Source of the DNA: Gluconacetobacter aggeris
GTDB lineage: Bacteria > Pseudomonadota > Alphaproteobacteria > Acetobacterales > Acetobacteraceae
Direction of reading: 5' to 3'
Length of the DNA: 64,000 nucleotides
Assembly (NCBI RefSeq): GCF_014174395.1
Contig: NZ_JABEQD010000017.1
Coordinates: 22,025-86,024 of the forward strand
Made by a program: the position numbers and the translations under genes. The number at the start of each line of letters is the position of its first letter. The first letter of the stretch is position 1. Shown piece after piece: positions 27,960 to 37,401 of this stretch. The notes under the pieces are model-generated. The model was not told the origin of the DNA. It saw only the letters and a program-made list of their open reading frames with translations, and ran no database searches.

Positions 27960-29390
27960 ATGTCTGTGAACGAAGAACATGCGACCGACAATGACTCCGC
28001 ACGGGCGAATGTCCAGTGGGGTGGTCGGTTCGCGGGCGGCCCATCGGCCATCATGCAGGACATCAACGCCTCGATCGGCTTCGACAAGGCCCTGTGGCGG
28101 CAGGATATCGCCGGCTCGCTGGCCCACGCCGCAATGCTGGCCAGAACCGGCATCATCAGCGCCGAGGACGAAGCCGAGATCCGTCGCGGCCTGACCGGAA
28201 TCGGCGAAGAGATCGCCGCCGGCCAGTTCGATTTCAGCCCCCGGCTGGAAGACATCCACATGAATATCGAGGCCCGCCTGTCCGAGCGGATCGGCGAGGC
28301 CGGCAAGCGCCTGCATACCGCGCGCTCGCGCAACGATCAGGTGGCCACCGATTTCCGCCTCTGGGTGCGCGACGCCATCGACGGGCTGGACGGGCAGATC
28401 GCCTCCCTGATGCGCGCTCTCTCCCGGCGCGCCCGCGAACACGCGGCCGACCCGATGCCGGGCTTCACCCACCTGCAGACCGCCCAGCCCGTCACCTTCG
28501 GCCACCATCTGATGGCCTATGTGGAAATGCTGGCCCGCGATCGCGGCCGCCTGGCCGACACCCGCCGCCGCCTGAACGAATGTCCGCTGGGCTCCGCCGC
28601 CCTGGCCGGTACCTCCTTCCCGATCGACCGGCGCATGACGGCGCGGGCGCTGGGCTTCGACCGCCCCACCGCCAACTCGCTCGATGCCGTGTCCGATCGC
28701 GATTTCGCGCTGGAATATCTGTCGGCGCTGTCGATCATGGCCATGCACCTGTCACGCCTGTCGGAGGAAATCGTGATCTGGTGCTCGGCACCGTTCGCCT
28801 TCATCCGCCTGTCCGACGCCTTCACCACCGGCTCCTCGATCATGCCGCAGAAGCGCAACCCCGACGCGGCGGAATTGGTGCGCGCCAAGATCGGCCGCAT
28901 CACGGGCGCGCTGGTCGGGCTGCTGACGGTGATGAAGGGCCTGCCGCTGGCCTATGCCAAGGACATGCAGGAAGACAAGGAACCCGTCTTCGCCGCCACC
29001 GATGCCGCGGCCCTGTCGCTGGCGGCCTGCGACGGCATGATCCGGGACCTCAAGCCCAATACCGATCGCATGCGCGCCTATGCCGGCTCCGGCTTCTCCA
29101 CCGCCACCGACCTCGCGGATTGGCTGGTGCGGGTGCTCAAACTGCCCTTCCGTACCGCCCACCACGTCACCGGCCGCCTGGTCGCACTGGCCGAAAGCCG
29201 CGGCGTGGACCTCTCGGACCTGTCGCTGGCCGACATGCAGGCCGAAGAGCCCGGCATCTCGCAGGACATTTTCTCGGTCCTCACCGTCGAGGCCTCGCTC
29301 GCCTCGCGCACCAGCGAGGGCGGCACCGCTCCCGACAATGTCCGCGCCCAGGCCGAACGCTGGCTGGCCGCGTTAGGCGACACGCCATGA
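27960..29390 (+). CDS. argH: Argininosuccinate lyase
   Basis: A 476-residue enzyme splitting argininosuccinate into arginine and fumarate. MWGGRF-like [12 protein letters not shown] at the N-terminus, [12 protein letters not shown] near residue 118 and the flexible catalytic loop [11 protein letters not shown] near 290 identify it. The ATG at 27960 faces the divergent tlpA-like gene with three bases between starts. Its stop overlaps the lptM-like gene by three bases. Confidence 0.95.
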   Translation: MSVNEEHATDNDSARANVQWGGRFAGGPSAIMQDINASIGFDKALWRQDIAGSLAHAAMLARTGIISAEDEAEIRRGLTGIGEEIAAGQFDFSPRLEDIHMNIEARLSERIGEAGKRLHTARSRNDQVATDFRLWVRDAIDGLDGQIASLMRALSRRAREHAADPMPGFTHLQTAQPVTFGHHLMAYVEMLARDRGRLADTRRRLNECPLGSAALAGTSFPIDRRMTARALGFDRPTANSLDAVSDRDFALEYLSALSIMAMHLSRLSEEIVIWCSAPFAFIRLSDAFTTGSSIMPQKRNPDAAELVRAKIGRITGALVGLLTVMKGLPLAYAKDMQEDKEPVFAATDAAALSLAACDGMIRDLKPNTDRMRAYAGSGFSTATDLADWLVRVLKLPFRTAHHVTGRLVALAESRGVDLSDLSLADMQAEEPGISQDIFSVLTVEASLASRTSEGGTAPDNVRAQAERWLAALGDTP

Positions 29391-29539
29391 TCCGGCGCAT
29401 CGTGCGTCCCGTCGGCACCATGCTGGGCCTCGCCCTGCTGCTGACGGGCCTCGCGGCCTGCGGCAAGAAGGGCTCGCCCTCCGCCCCCGGCCCGGCCTCG
29501 CATTTGACGTATCCCCGCACCTACCCCATGCCCGACTGA
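29387..29539 (+). CDS. lptM: LptM (YifL)-like small lipoprotein
   Basis: A 50-residue lipoprotein: signal [13 protein letters not shown], lipidated Cys at about residue 25 followed by GKKG and proline-rich residues, as in YifL/LptM proteins that help mature the LptD beta-barrel. It overlaps argH (ATGA) and lies close to lysA (about 3 kb away), a familiar neighbourhood. The gene is too short for length-limited gene callers. Confidence 0.7.
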   Translation: MIRRIVRPVGTMLGLALLLTGLAACGKKGSPSAPGPASHLTYPRTYPMPD

Positions 29540-29668
29540 GTTTGTGGCCGTAAACGCGCGCTGGTGGCGATCCGGCGCGCGTCCGCTGTGCGCCGGTGCT
29601 CACGACCATCAAGGCCGTGCCGCTTCGCGGCACTCTCGCTCACCAGCCCGCGTTTCCGACCACAAACT
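29539..29668. repeat. Long interrupted inverted repeat between lptM and the DUF4175 gene
   Basis: Outer arms of 28 bases: AGTTTGTGG (29539-29547) pairs with CCACAAACT (29660-29668), and the inner segments AAACGCG and GCTGGTG also match, about 24-25 of 28 positions. Inside, GTGCCGC-TTC-GCGGCAC (about 29617-29633) forms a perfect small hairpin. It sits between the convergent ends of lptM and DUF4175 and may end both transcripts; it also resembles a sequence at 35906-35948. Confidence 0.55.
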
Positions 29669-29736
29669 GACCGCCTCACGCCGACCGATGACGATCTGGC
29701 GTTCGCGGCCTGTTGGCCGCTCCGCTTCGATGCGTT

Positions 29737-32577
29737 TCAGAACGGTTTCAGCAGGCGGTCCAGATATTCCAGTTCCTCGCGCGGGCGGGTGCGGTCGGAA
29801 TCGCGGCGGCGCAGTTCCTGCTCGATCTCGCGGGCTCGCTCGCGCGATACGGCGTCGGGCACATGGGTGTCGGCATCCATGCCTTCCTTGCCTTCACCCG
29901 TCCGCCGGCCCAGCGGATCGCGATCGCCCTTCTGGTCTTCCTGCGCGCTTTCCCCGGAATCATCGCCATCACCCGGCTTGCCGCCACCCGAACCATTCGA
30001 GAAACCCGGCAGGAAGCTGGTCATTCCCCCGCCGCCCGATCCCTTCATGGCCTGACGCATCTGCTGGTCGCCCTTCTGCAGATCGGCCAGGGCCTTGCGC
30101 TGCGCCGCCGCCGCCGCCGCATCGTCGCCACCCGCCAGGGCCGTACGTGCGTTCTTGATCGACTGCCCCGCATCGGCGAAACCGGACGGCGCATCCTTCC
30201 CCGTCAACCCCTTGAATTCGCGCCCCAGCTCGTCCAGCGCCCGCCCCAGCGCGTGCTGCACGGCCCGGTCGTCCCGTCGCGCCGTCTCGTCACCCGGTGC
30301 GTCCCCGCCATGCGGCTCCGGACCAGCCGACGACGGGCCATTCGCCCCCTCCGCCGAAGCGCTCCCCTGCGGCGGAGGCGGGCCACCCGGCTGGCCGCCA
30401 TGCCCCGGCTGCTCGTCCTGCATGCCCGGCAACGGCCGCAGGCCAAGGCGCCGCATCAATTCGGCCGCCGGCATCGTCGCCAGATCACCATCCGAATCCG
30501 GCGCCTCTTCCTCCTGCCGCGCACGCCGCTCGGCTTCGGCCTTCTCGCGGGCGCGCTGCTCGCGGTCCAGGCGTGCCTGGCTGTGGTCCAGCAATCCGGA
30601 CTGGCGGCCAATCAGGTCCCGCAGCGCTTCCTGCTGTTCGGCGGCCTGCTGGCGCGCCATCATCTGGGCGGCCAGATTTGCCAGATCCTGCGGCGAGGCC
30701 GTGCGCATATGTTCCAGCATGTCTTCCATACGCTGCATCATCTGCATCGCATCGGCGGACCGACCCTCCTTCGCCGCATCCTGCATCTGCTGCATCATCT
30801 TCGAGAGCGCCCGGTCCCCATCCTGGGTCATCCCGGGCAGGTCCGGGATGGCGGTATGCGATTGCAGCGCCTGCTGGGCCAGCGCCTGCATCCGGCGGGA
30901 AATTGCCTGACGCAACGCCTCCATCCGCCGCTGCAATTCGCTCTGCTCGGCGGGCGACTGGCCCTGCGCGCCCAATGCCCGCATGCGGTTCAACTGCGCG
31001 GTCACGGCATCCTGCGCCGCGCGCACATCCAGCGCCGCCTGCGCACCGGCCCGCCCGCCATGCCGGATATCCTCGATCTCCAGCGCCAGATACCACAGCC
31101 GCGCCACCACCTGGTCAAGCGCCGCCTGCGGCTTCACATCGGTGCTTTCCAGCAGGTCGGCGGCCGATGCCAGATTCAGCAGCATGCCCGCATCGGCCTG
31201 GAACGGATCAGGCATCTCGCCCAGCGCCGCCAGATCGGCGGCACCATCGGCCAGTTCCTCCCGCCCCAGCGCCAACCGGCGCCTGATGTCCAGCACCGCC
31301 TTTGCCACCGGGCTCGTGAATTTGCGCGCGCCGAGACGGAACCGCGCCTCCGGGCTCGTACCCCGCTGCCCGCTGGTGCTGGTCGCCACCAGCCGGCCCA
31401 CAACCTCCTCGCCGGCCCACGGATCGGCCGACAGATCGGGGGTGGCAACACCGGTCGCATCACGCGGCTGGCCATCAAGCGGGATCGGCACGCGCAATAC
31501 CCGCGTGGCCGCCGCTCCCTTGCCCTGCTGCGCCAACCGCAGCTCGGCGTGCAACGATGCGATGCCATAGGCCTGCTTCGCAGCATAAGGCAGCCGCGTG
31601 CGCCATTCGCCCGGCGAGGCGCCGGGCCGCGCACCCCACGCAATCGTCGGTGCCGCATCGGGCAGAACCGTGACGGTCCAGTCGCTGAAGGTCCGCCCCC
31701 GCCCGCGCAGGGCCAGCGTCGCGCTGCCCAGCAGCCTGACCTCCGCCGACCAGCTTCCCGGCCCCAGCGCACGGAACCGGTCATCCGCCACCGCCGGCCC
31801 CGACGCCATCGCGGCCACACGCAAGCTCGGCCGCCCCCGCAGATCCGTCACGCTGACGCTCAGCACCGATCCCTGCGGCACCGTCGCCCGACCGGCGCGC
31901 TCATCCAGAAATACCGGCGCGCCGGGCGCATAGGCCGGCGGCGTGATCCAGGCCTGAATATGCGGCCGCGCCGCACCCGGATCGTCCAACCCCGGCCAGA
32001 AGGCGGCCGCCAGCCGTCCCGGCACTTCCGGCCCAGCCCAGCCCAACGCCGCCAGCAGCGCGACCGGAAGAACGATACCCAGCCGCCACGGATCATGCGC
32101 CCCTGCCCACAGGCGTGGCCACCCGGCGCGCAGCCGCCCGATAGCCAGCCCCGTGCGCCACTGATGCGCGGCCCACAATCCCGCCTGCTCCGCCCCGCCA
32201 GCCGCCGGATGGTCGGCCAGCGTCTGTAGCGGACGATGGGCAAGGCCGGACGCACGCTCGATCCGCCGGTCGATATCGTCCGGCGTCGGGCCCGTCACCC
32301 GCCGCCCCCGCCAGATGATCCACCCCACGCAGGCACCGGCCAGCAGGACCAGAATCGCCCCGCGCGACAGGTCGGACAGAGCCTGCGGCGCCCCCAGCAT
32401 GCCCAAGATCACATAGGCAACCAACACCCCCAGCACCGGCAGCAGGACGGGCCGGATCGCCTCGATCCACAGGACGAGCCGCGCCCGATGCCGCGCAGCC
32501 GCCAGACGGACCGCAAACGGCACGATGGAAGCCGCCGGCGCCCCGTCGCCCCGCAGGGATGTGGACCCGCCCGCCAT
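29737..32577 (-). CDS. DUF4175 (TIGR02302) membrane protein
   Basis: A 946-residue protein of the alphaproteobacterial DUF4175/TIGR02302 family (usual length about 850). Two hydrophobic segments lie in the first 100 residues, another near 170; the large remainder is periplasmic, with Met/Gln-rich helical stretches (MMQQMQDAAKEG, DAMQMMQRMEDML) and a Gly/Pro/Ser-rich acidic linker at about 700-780, then a charged C-terminus ending LDRLLKPF. Function unknown. It lies seven bases below lysA, so they may be co-transcribed. The low-complexity part is intrinsic to the family. Confidence 0.8.
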   Translation of the reverse strand: MAGGSTSLRGDGAPAASIVPFAVRLAAARHRARLVLWIEAIRPVLLPVLGVLVAYVILGMLGAPQALSDLSRGAILVLLAGACVGWIIWRGRRVTGPTPDDIDRRIERASGLAHRPLQTLADHPAAGGAEQAGLWAAHQWRTGLAIGRLRAGWPRLWAGAHDPWRLGIVLPVALLAALGWAGPEVPGRLAAAFWPGLDDPGAARPHIQAWITPPAYAPGAPVFLDERAGRATVPQGSVLSVSVTDLRGRPSLRVAAMASGPAVADDRFRALGPGSWSAEVRLLGSATLALRGRGRTFSDWTVTVLPDAAPTIAWGARPGASPGEWRTRLPYAAKQAYGIASLHAELRLAQQGKGAAATRVLRVPIPLDGQPRDATGVATPDLSADPWAGEEVVGRLVATSTSGQRGTSPEARFRLGARKFTSPVAKAVLDIRRRLALGREELADGAADLAALGEMPDPFQADAGMLLNLASAADLLESTDVKPQAALDQVVARLWYLALEIEDIRHGGRAGAQAALDVRAAQDAVTAQLNRMRALGAQGQSPAEQSELQRRMEALRQAISRRMQALAQQALQSHTAIPDLPGMTQDGDRALSKMMQQMQDAAKEGRSADAMQMMQRMEDMLEHMRTASPQDLANLAAQMMARQQAAEQQEALRDLIGRQSGLLDHSQARLDREQRAREKAEAERRARQEEEAPDSDGDLATMPAAELMRRLGLRPLPGMQDEQPGHGGQPGGPPPPQGSASAEGANGPSSAGPEPHGGDAPGDETARRDDRAVQHALGRALDELGREFKGLTGKDAPSGFADAGQSIKNARTALAGGDDAAAAAAQRKALADLQKGDQQMRQAMKGSGGGGMTSFLPGFSNGSGGGKPGDGDDSGESAQEDQKGDRDPLGRRTGEGKEGMDADTHVPDAVSRERAREIEQELRRRDSDRTRPREELEYLDRLLKPF

Positions 32578-32584
32578 GCCGGGC

Positions 32585-33943
32585 TCAGCCGCCCGCCGGA
32601 ACGGGCGTCACCCAGTCGGGAATCCGGTCCGCCGCCCACAGGCCCTCGACCGGCTGGCGCTCGCGGATCACCGACCACCGCCCGCCATCGACCAGCACCT
32701 GCGCGGCCAACGGCCGGCCGTTATAGGTGGAGCTCATGACCGCGCCATACGCCCCGGTATCCAGCAATGCGACCCGCGCCCCTTCTTCCAGACGCGGCAG
32801 GGCCCGGCCATCCGCAAAGGAATCCGCACTTTCGCAAACCGGCCCGACCACGTTCACCGCCTCCACCGGCCGCGTCGCATCGCGGGCCGAAACCGGCAGA
32901 ATGCCATGCCAGGCTTCATAGAGGCTGGGCCGCATCAGATCGTTCATCGCCGCATCCAGGATCAGGAAGGACGGCAACCCGTCCTCGCCCGCCTTGCGCA
33001 GGATCACCCGCGACAGCAGCAGCCCGGCGGGGCCCGCCAGCCAGCGCCCCGGCTCGATGGCCAGCCGCACGTCCAGATCGCCCAGCTCGGCGCGGATCGC
33101 GCCCGCCAATGCCTCCGGCGCCCCCTCGGCCTCATCGCGATAGCAGATGCCCAGGCCCCCGCCGCAATCCACCAGGCTGACCGGCAGGCCACGCGCCCGC
33201 ACGGTGCGCACCAGATCCGCCACCCGGGCGAACGCGGCCCGATAGGGCGCCATCGCGACGATCTGGCTGCCGATATGCACCGAGAATCCCAGCGGCTTCA
33301 GCCCCGGCAGCCCCGCCGCACGTTCATACAGCGCGGCGGCACGGGCATAGGCGATGCCGAACTTGTTGGTCGACAGCCCGGTGGTGATCTTTTCATGCGT
33401 GCCGGCATCCACATCCGGATTCACCCGCAGCGTGATCGGCGCCACCCGGCCCGAGGACGCGGCGACGGCGGAGAGAATGTCCAGTTCCTCGGCACTCTCA
33501 ACCGCGATATGGCCAATCCCCTCGGCCAGGGCCAGCGCCATTTCCTCGCGCGTCTTGCCGACACCCGAAAAGACGATCCGCGCCGCCGGCACTCCGGCCG
33601 CGCGGGCCCGGCGCAACTCGCCGCCACTGACCACGTCGGCGCCGGCCCCTTCCGCCGCCAGAATCCGCAGCACGGCCAGATGATCGTTCGCCTTCACCGC
33701 GAAATGGATCGACGGCGTCAGCCCCGCACCGCGCATCGCCTTCTCCAGCAGGCGATAGCGCGCCCGCAGGGTCCCCGCCCCCATCACCCAGGTCGGGGTG
33801 CCGACCGCGTCGGCAATCGCGTTCAGCGGCACGTCCTCCAGCATCAGGCCGTCAAGGGCATGCATCGACAGATGCGGTCGCGCGGCCAGCAGGTCGGCGA
33901 CGGTCGGGTCCTGCTCGGCAGGCGAAGGGGGGCAATCCAGCAT
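32585..33943 (-). CDS. lysA: Diaminopimelate decarboxylase
   Basis: A 452-residue PLP enzyme for the last step of lysine synthesis. The PLP lysine is in HFAVKAN near residue 84, SVHIGSQI near 233, the glycine loop CGGGLG near 265, EPGRWLAG near 300, and PVCESADSFADGR with CESAD near 375 completes the active site from the partner subunit. The start is uncertain: ATG 33943 is used, with longer in-frame ATGs at 34012 and 34108 and shorter possibilities. It diverges from cdd. Confidence 0.92.
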   Translation of the reverse strand: MLDCPPSPAEQDPTVADLLAARPHLSMHALDGLMLEDVPLNAIADAVGTPTWVMGAGTLRARYRLLEKAMRGAGLTPSIHFAVKANDHLAVLRILAAEGAGADVVSGGELRRARAAGVPAARIVFSGVGKTREEMALALAEGIGHIAVESAEELDILSAVAASSGRVAPITLRVNPDVDAGTHEKITTGLSTNKFGIAYARAAALYERAAGLPGLKPLGFSVHIGSQIVAMAPYRAAFARVADLVRTVRARGLPVSLVDCGGGLGICYRDEAEGAPEALAGAIRAELGDLDVRLAIEPGRWLAGPAGLLLSRVILRKAGEDGLPSFLILDAAMNDLMRPSLYEAWHGILPVSARDATRPVEAVNVVGPVCESADSFADGRALPRLEEGARVALLDTGAYGAVMSSTYNGRPLAAQVLVDGGRWSVIRERQPVEGLWAADRIPDWVTPVPAGG

Positions 33944-34061
33944 GCACCGAGAATACCGGGACGGCGCCCCGGTTCCAAGCGCCACAGGCCCCCGATGCTG
34001 TTCTTTCGCCATACGATCCGATAGAGCATTCATCAGGCTGGACAAACCCAGGGAGGCCGCC

Positions 34062-34466
34062 ATGTCCGACGACAAGCTGATCGACGCCGCGATCGCCGTT
34101 CGCAGCAACGCCTACGCCCCCTATTCGCGCTTTCTGGTCGGCGCCGCGCTGCACGACGCCGACGGGCGCCTCTTCGTCGGCTGCAATACCGAGAATGCCG
34201 CCTACCCCGAAGGCATCTGCGCCGAAGGCGGGGCCATCTCCGCCATGGTGGCGGCCGGCGGCCGCCGCATCGCCGACCTCGTCATCTGCGGCGGGGGCGA
34301 CCGCGCCTGCGCGCCCTGCGGCGGCTGCCGCCAGAAGATCCGCGAATTCGGCGCCCCGGACCTGAGAATCCGCATGGTCGGGCCGGAAGGCGACGTCCTG
34401 CTGGTCCGCACGCTGGCCGACCTGCTCCCCGACGCCTTCGGCCCCGAGGATCTCGACGCCGCCTGA
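34062..34466 (+). CDS. cdd: Cytidine deaminase
   Basis: A 134-residue zinc enzyme that deaminates cytidine in pyrimidine salvage. NAYAPYSRFLVGAAL (about 13-27), GCNTENAAYPEGICAEGGAI with the catalytic Glu (about 46-66) and CAPCGGCRQKI with the zinc cysteines (about 85-95) give a complete tetrameric-type enzyme. A GGGAGG ribosome-binding site precedes ATG 34062. Confidence 0.93.
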   Translation: MSDDKLIDAAIAVRSNAYAPYSRFLVGAALHDADGRLFVGCNTENAAYPEGICAEGGAISAMVAAGGRRIADLVICGGGDRACAPCGGCRQKIREFGAPDLRIRMVGPEGDVLLVRTLADLLPDAFGPEDLDAA

Positions 34467-34501
34467 ACCGGCCAAAGCCCGCCAGGTCGGCGCCGGCCCG
34501 A

Positions 34502-35800
34502 TCAGAGCCGACGATCGGCCCTTCCCTCCCCCGCGATATCGGCCGAGGCCGCCAGCCCCCAGCCGACCATCAGGAAGATCCAGCCCGCCGTCCGTACGGT
34601 GAACAGGGCGCTGCTCGATGCCAGCGGCCACAGCATCACGCAGCATGCCACGCATAGCATCGCCTGCTGCGGCGCCCGTGCCGGCGACAGGACACGGATC
34701 ATCCGCCCCAGCCAGCACGCCACCATCGCCAGGAAACAGGCCAGCCCGGCCAACCCCGCCGTAGTGGCAACCTCCAGATAGATATTGTGCGGATGGATAT
34801 TGCACCCCAGCGCAACATCGCGGGTCGGAAACGTATGGCCGAACAGCACAAGGTCACGGACATAGGCCGGGTCGGCGCACGCCCCCCTGAACCCATCCAC
34901 GCCCAATCCCAGCCATGGATGCCGGGCCAGCATGACCCCGGCGCGAATATAGATCTGCCCATAGGGACTGTCGGAAAAATGCCGCATCTGGTCCATGAAA
35001 TGCACCACGAGCTTGGCATAGGCCGGCGGCGACAGCACGGGCAGCAATGCCAGCCCCATGGCCCCGGCCAGCCCGGCGGCCAGGACCGGCCAGCGGAGGC
35101 GGCGGATCAGCACGGCCATGACGGCCAGCCCCAGGCCGAATAGCAGCGCGGGCATGCGCTGGCCGATCAGGATCATCGTCAGCGTCAGGAACATGATCAC
35201 GCCGATCCCCGCCAGCCGCGCGCGCCAGGCCGGCGCTTCCAGCCAGCGCGTGGCGAACACCATCAGCCCCGGAAAGACGACCATCAGCAGGGCCGCCCCC
35301 GCGCGGGGCTTGTAGAACGGCCCGGTCAGCGCGCCATCCACCCAGCGCGGATAGCCCCACAGATTGGTCCCCAGCAGATATTGCTGCCAGCATTCCACGA
35401 CCAGCCACAGGGCCGCCAGCGTCACCGACATGCCCAGCCACCGTCGCGCGTCACCATCGCGCAGCACCCAGCGTTCCAGCGCCATGCAGAACAGGAAGAA
35501 CCGCCCCAGCACGGCCGCCTCGGCAACCGCATGGCCGGTGCCATGCATCACCGAAGACAGGATGGCCAGCGCCCAGAATGCCAGGGCAAACACCGGCCAT
35601 CCGCGCCACCAGCCACGATCGTGGGCGCGCAGGCAATGCAGAAGAAACAACACCGCGATGCAGGACATGAATCCATCACTGATCGCCCGCCCCCGCAACT
35701 GAAAGAACGGCAGCGTCAGGGTCATCGCCAGAGCGATCCCCCGTATCACGCCATCGGGCCCGCCCCAGCGCCCGCTTACCTTTTCAACCATCATCCACAT
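34502..35800 (-). CDS. O-antigen ligase family membrane protein (WaaL/Wzy-like)
   Basis: A membrane protein of about 432 residues with roughly ten hydrophobic segments and one large periplasmic loop (about residues 290-360) that includes HPWLGLGVDGFRGAC and NIHPHNIYLEV, the PxxGxG and H-P-H-N motifs of O-antigen ligases and polymerases. It would join sugar polymers to lipid A core or polymerise them at the inner-membrane outer face. The start codon is uncertain (ATG at 35800, 35794 or 35791; none has a clear ribosome-binding site). It heads a small surface-glycan patch. Confidence 0.8.
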   Translation of the reverse strand: MWMMVEKVSGRWGGPDGVIRGIALAMTLTLPFFQLRGRAISDGFMSCIAVLFLLHCLRAHDRGWWRGWPVFALAFWALAILSSVMHGTGHAVAEAAVLGRFFLFCMALERWVLRDGDARRWLGMSVTLAALWLVVECWQQYLLGTNLWGYPRWVDGALTGPFYKPRAGAALLMVVFPGLMVFATRWLEAPAWRARLAGIGVIMFLTLTMILIGQRMPALLFGLGLAVMAVLIRRLRWPVLAAGLAGAMGLALLPVLSPPAYAKLVVHFMDQMRHFSDSPYGQIYIRAGVMLARHPWLGLGVDGFRGACADPAYVRDLVLFGHTFPTRDVALGCNIHPHNIYLEVATTAGLAGLACFLAMVACWLGRMIRVLSPARAPQQAMLCVACCVMLWPLASSSALFTVRTAGWIFLMVGWGLAASADIAGEGRADRRL

Positions 35801-35905
35801 ATAACGCCGCTTGCCAGTCCAGGCTTCCCCATACAGGCGTGGGCGCATTCCTGGCGATCAGACTCTCCGGCACGAATTGTTTCAGAGCCTGACCGAAAAT
35901 GCACC

Positions 35906-35948
35906 CTGGCGGCGATCCAGCGCGCATTTCCTGCGCTTCGGTGTTCAT
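35906..35948. repeat. Possible dispersed intergenic repeat
   Basis: These 43 bases align with 29561-29603 at about 32 of 43 positions without gaps, and both lie in gene-free gaps. Similar stretches appear near 42626. This looks like a decayed family of intergenic repeats; the boundaries are not defined. Confidence 0.35.
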
Positions 35949-36013
35949 GGCCGGCAGGCCGCGCCGCCCCGATGCTCAAGAACCCTCGCCGGGCGCGGAT
36001 CAGGCGGTCGTTC

Positions 36014-36865
36014 TCAATCGACCGGCGCCTCGCGACTGGTCAGGCGGCGTACCCCACTATCGGCATGAGGATTGGCATAATGGAACAAGGCGGTGGCACG
36101 GATCTGATCGCGATCGCAGGGTTCGTTCGCATGCACCGACCGGTATCCCCAGAAGAAATAGACATTCCCCGGCTTCATGCGAACCCGGGTGAACCGCAGA
36201 CGACCGGATGTGGCACCCCGTCTCAGGACGATCTGCGTCAGGCGGTTATCCAGCAGAACCTTGTCGAGCAGATTGGCCAGATAGGTCTTTCTGATGCCGC
36301 GCAGGTTGGGAAACATGATCAGGTCGCCCGCCTTGCCCACCGACGGCATCAGGATCGGCACCAATGCGGTAATGACGTACGAATCGTAATGGAAGAAATA
36401 GGCGTGCTTCTCACCGGTTTTGCCCGAGAGACCGCGCAGAACCTGGTAGAACGGCACATCCGGACCCACTCGGCCCGTTCCCATCCGGTAGATCGTCCGG
36501 CAGGCACGGTTGAATTCCGGCGACAGGGACAACGCCTCCAGCATGGTGCCGCTGACGGCGCCCGGGCCCGTGAGCGCCACATATTCGCCGCCCACAGCGG
36601 CAATCTTCCCGGCAACGAAATCCTGCAGGACCGCCAGACGCGCGGGGTCGATACTGTCGTAAGCCACACCAAAACCGTTCCGGTGCATGTCTCCGACAAT
36701 GCGCGCCAACACGCTGTCCGGCAAATCGGGGAAGACCGGTTCGGACAGCATCTCCCCGACCCCGGCTGGTGCCGTTTCGGGAAGCGCCAGTCCGATATCC
36801 CCCATTTCGAAAGCAACAGTCGCAGTCTTATCCCGGCTGATAGCCGCTGCCTCATCGCTGTTCAT
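36014..36865 (-). CDS. 2-oxoglutarate/Fe(II) oxygenase-like protein in a surface-glycan patch
   Basis: A 283-residue protein, not assigned to a named family. Its C-terminal half has the order expected for a double-stranded beta-helix oxygenase: HYDSYVITALVPIL (His-x-Asp, about residue 160), a distal His in YRSVHANEPC, and an Arg in QIRATALFHY. This metal- and oxoglutarate-binding set is read from pattern only. ATG 36865 has GGGGATG upstream; ATGA overlaps the stop of a small upstream open frame. The function is unknown; neighbours suggest a role in surface glycan modification. Confidence 0.55.
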   Translation of the reverse strand: MNSDEAAAISRDKTATVAFEMGDIGLALPETAPAGVGEMLSEPVFPDLPDSVLARIVGDMHRNGFGVAYDSIDPARLAVLQDFVAGKIAAVGGEYVALTGPGAVSGTMLEALSLSPEFNRACRTIYRMGTGRVGPDVPFYQVLRGLSGKTGEKHAYFFHYDSYVITALVPILMPSVGKAGDLIMFPNLRGIRKTYLANLLDKVLLDNRLTQIVLRRGATSGRLRFTRVRMKPGNVYFFWGYRSVHANEPCDRDQIRATALFHYANPHADSGVRRLTSREAPVD

Positions 36866-37065
36866 TGTTTCATCCCCGGAAGGCGGAGACGATGAACGAT
36901 ATGAAATAATCCCGGTTTCAGGGAAACGATCCCTATCGGCACGGCACCAGCCGGATTCGACCAGCGGACATGACGGACCACAATCGCAAGAAAATCGTCC
37001 AGACCATTCCAGATAAAGAATACAGTCTCTCGCAACCTGTCCCGCAGCCCAGGCCGCGCGCTCAT
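36862..37065 (-). CDS. Small hypothetical protein coupled to the oxygenase-like gene
   Basis: A 67-residue frame whose stop overlaps the ATG of the oxygenase-like gene by four bases, with a GGCGG purine patch before its ATG at 37065. It is rich in hydrophobic and basic residues (VFFIWNGLDDFLAIVVRHVRW). No family is recognised. The coupling is the only support; it may instead be the decayed end of a longer gene. Confidence 0.35.
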   Translation of the reverse strand: MSARPGLRDRLRETVFFIWNGLDDFLAIVVRHVRWSNPAGAVPIGIVSLKPGLFHIVHRLRLPGMKQ

Positions 37066-37401
37066 ATTCCGCCGCCAGTCTCACAAGATTGTGAAAATAG
37101 ACACCAACGACCGAGCCCACCGGACACCTGGCCAGTCGCAGCAAGCAGAAAGGCAACGCTTCTCCCGTTTGGGATAATGAACCCGTCGAAACGTTAATGC
37201 CCGGGAAACAAGAGTAGCCGAACCAGAATATTAAATATTGCAACACCACATCACATCGTTACTTAAACGGAAACAAGTCACCCTTATTGAATCGCCACAA
37301 ATATTTGATGGAGGCGTCATCTCAAAGCACGAACAGGTTGGGACCTTGTTCATGTAGCCGCCCGAGCAAAGCCCTCTTTTACAGCTTCAGGCGCATGCTC
37401 C
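37066..37401. other. AT-richer intergenic stretch, no gene recognised
   Basis: 336 bp between the small open frame and the sulfotransferase remnant, AT-richer than the flanks, with no supported coding frame. It would have to hold the promoters for the divergent genes. Confidence 0.4.

Noticed and set aside
27957..28748. Long N-terminal extension of the tlpA-like frame into argH
   Set aside because: It runs antisense through the well-supported argH; the signal peptide begins at 27956 or 27980.
29713..32229. 838-codon plus-strand frame opposite the DUF4175 gene
   Set aside because: Arg/Leu/His-rich antisense shadow of a recognised family gene, no start support.
36866..37249. N-terminal extension of the oxygenase-like frame to 37249
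   Set aside because: ATG 36865 has a ribosome-binding site and overlaps the upstream small frame; the extension has no recognisable domain.
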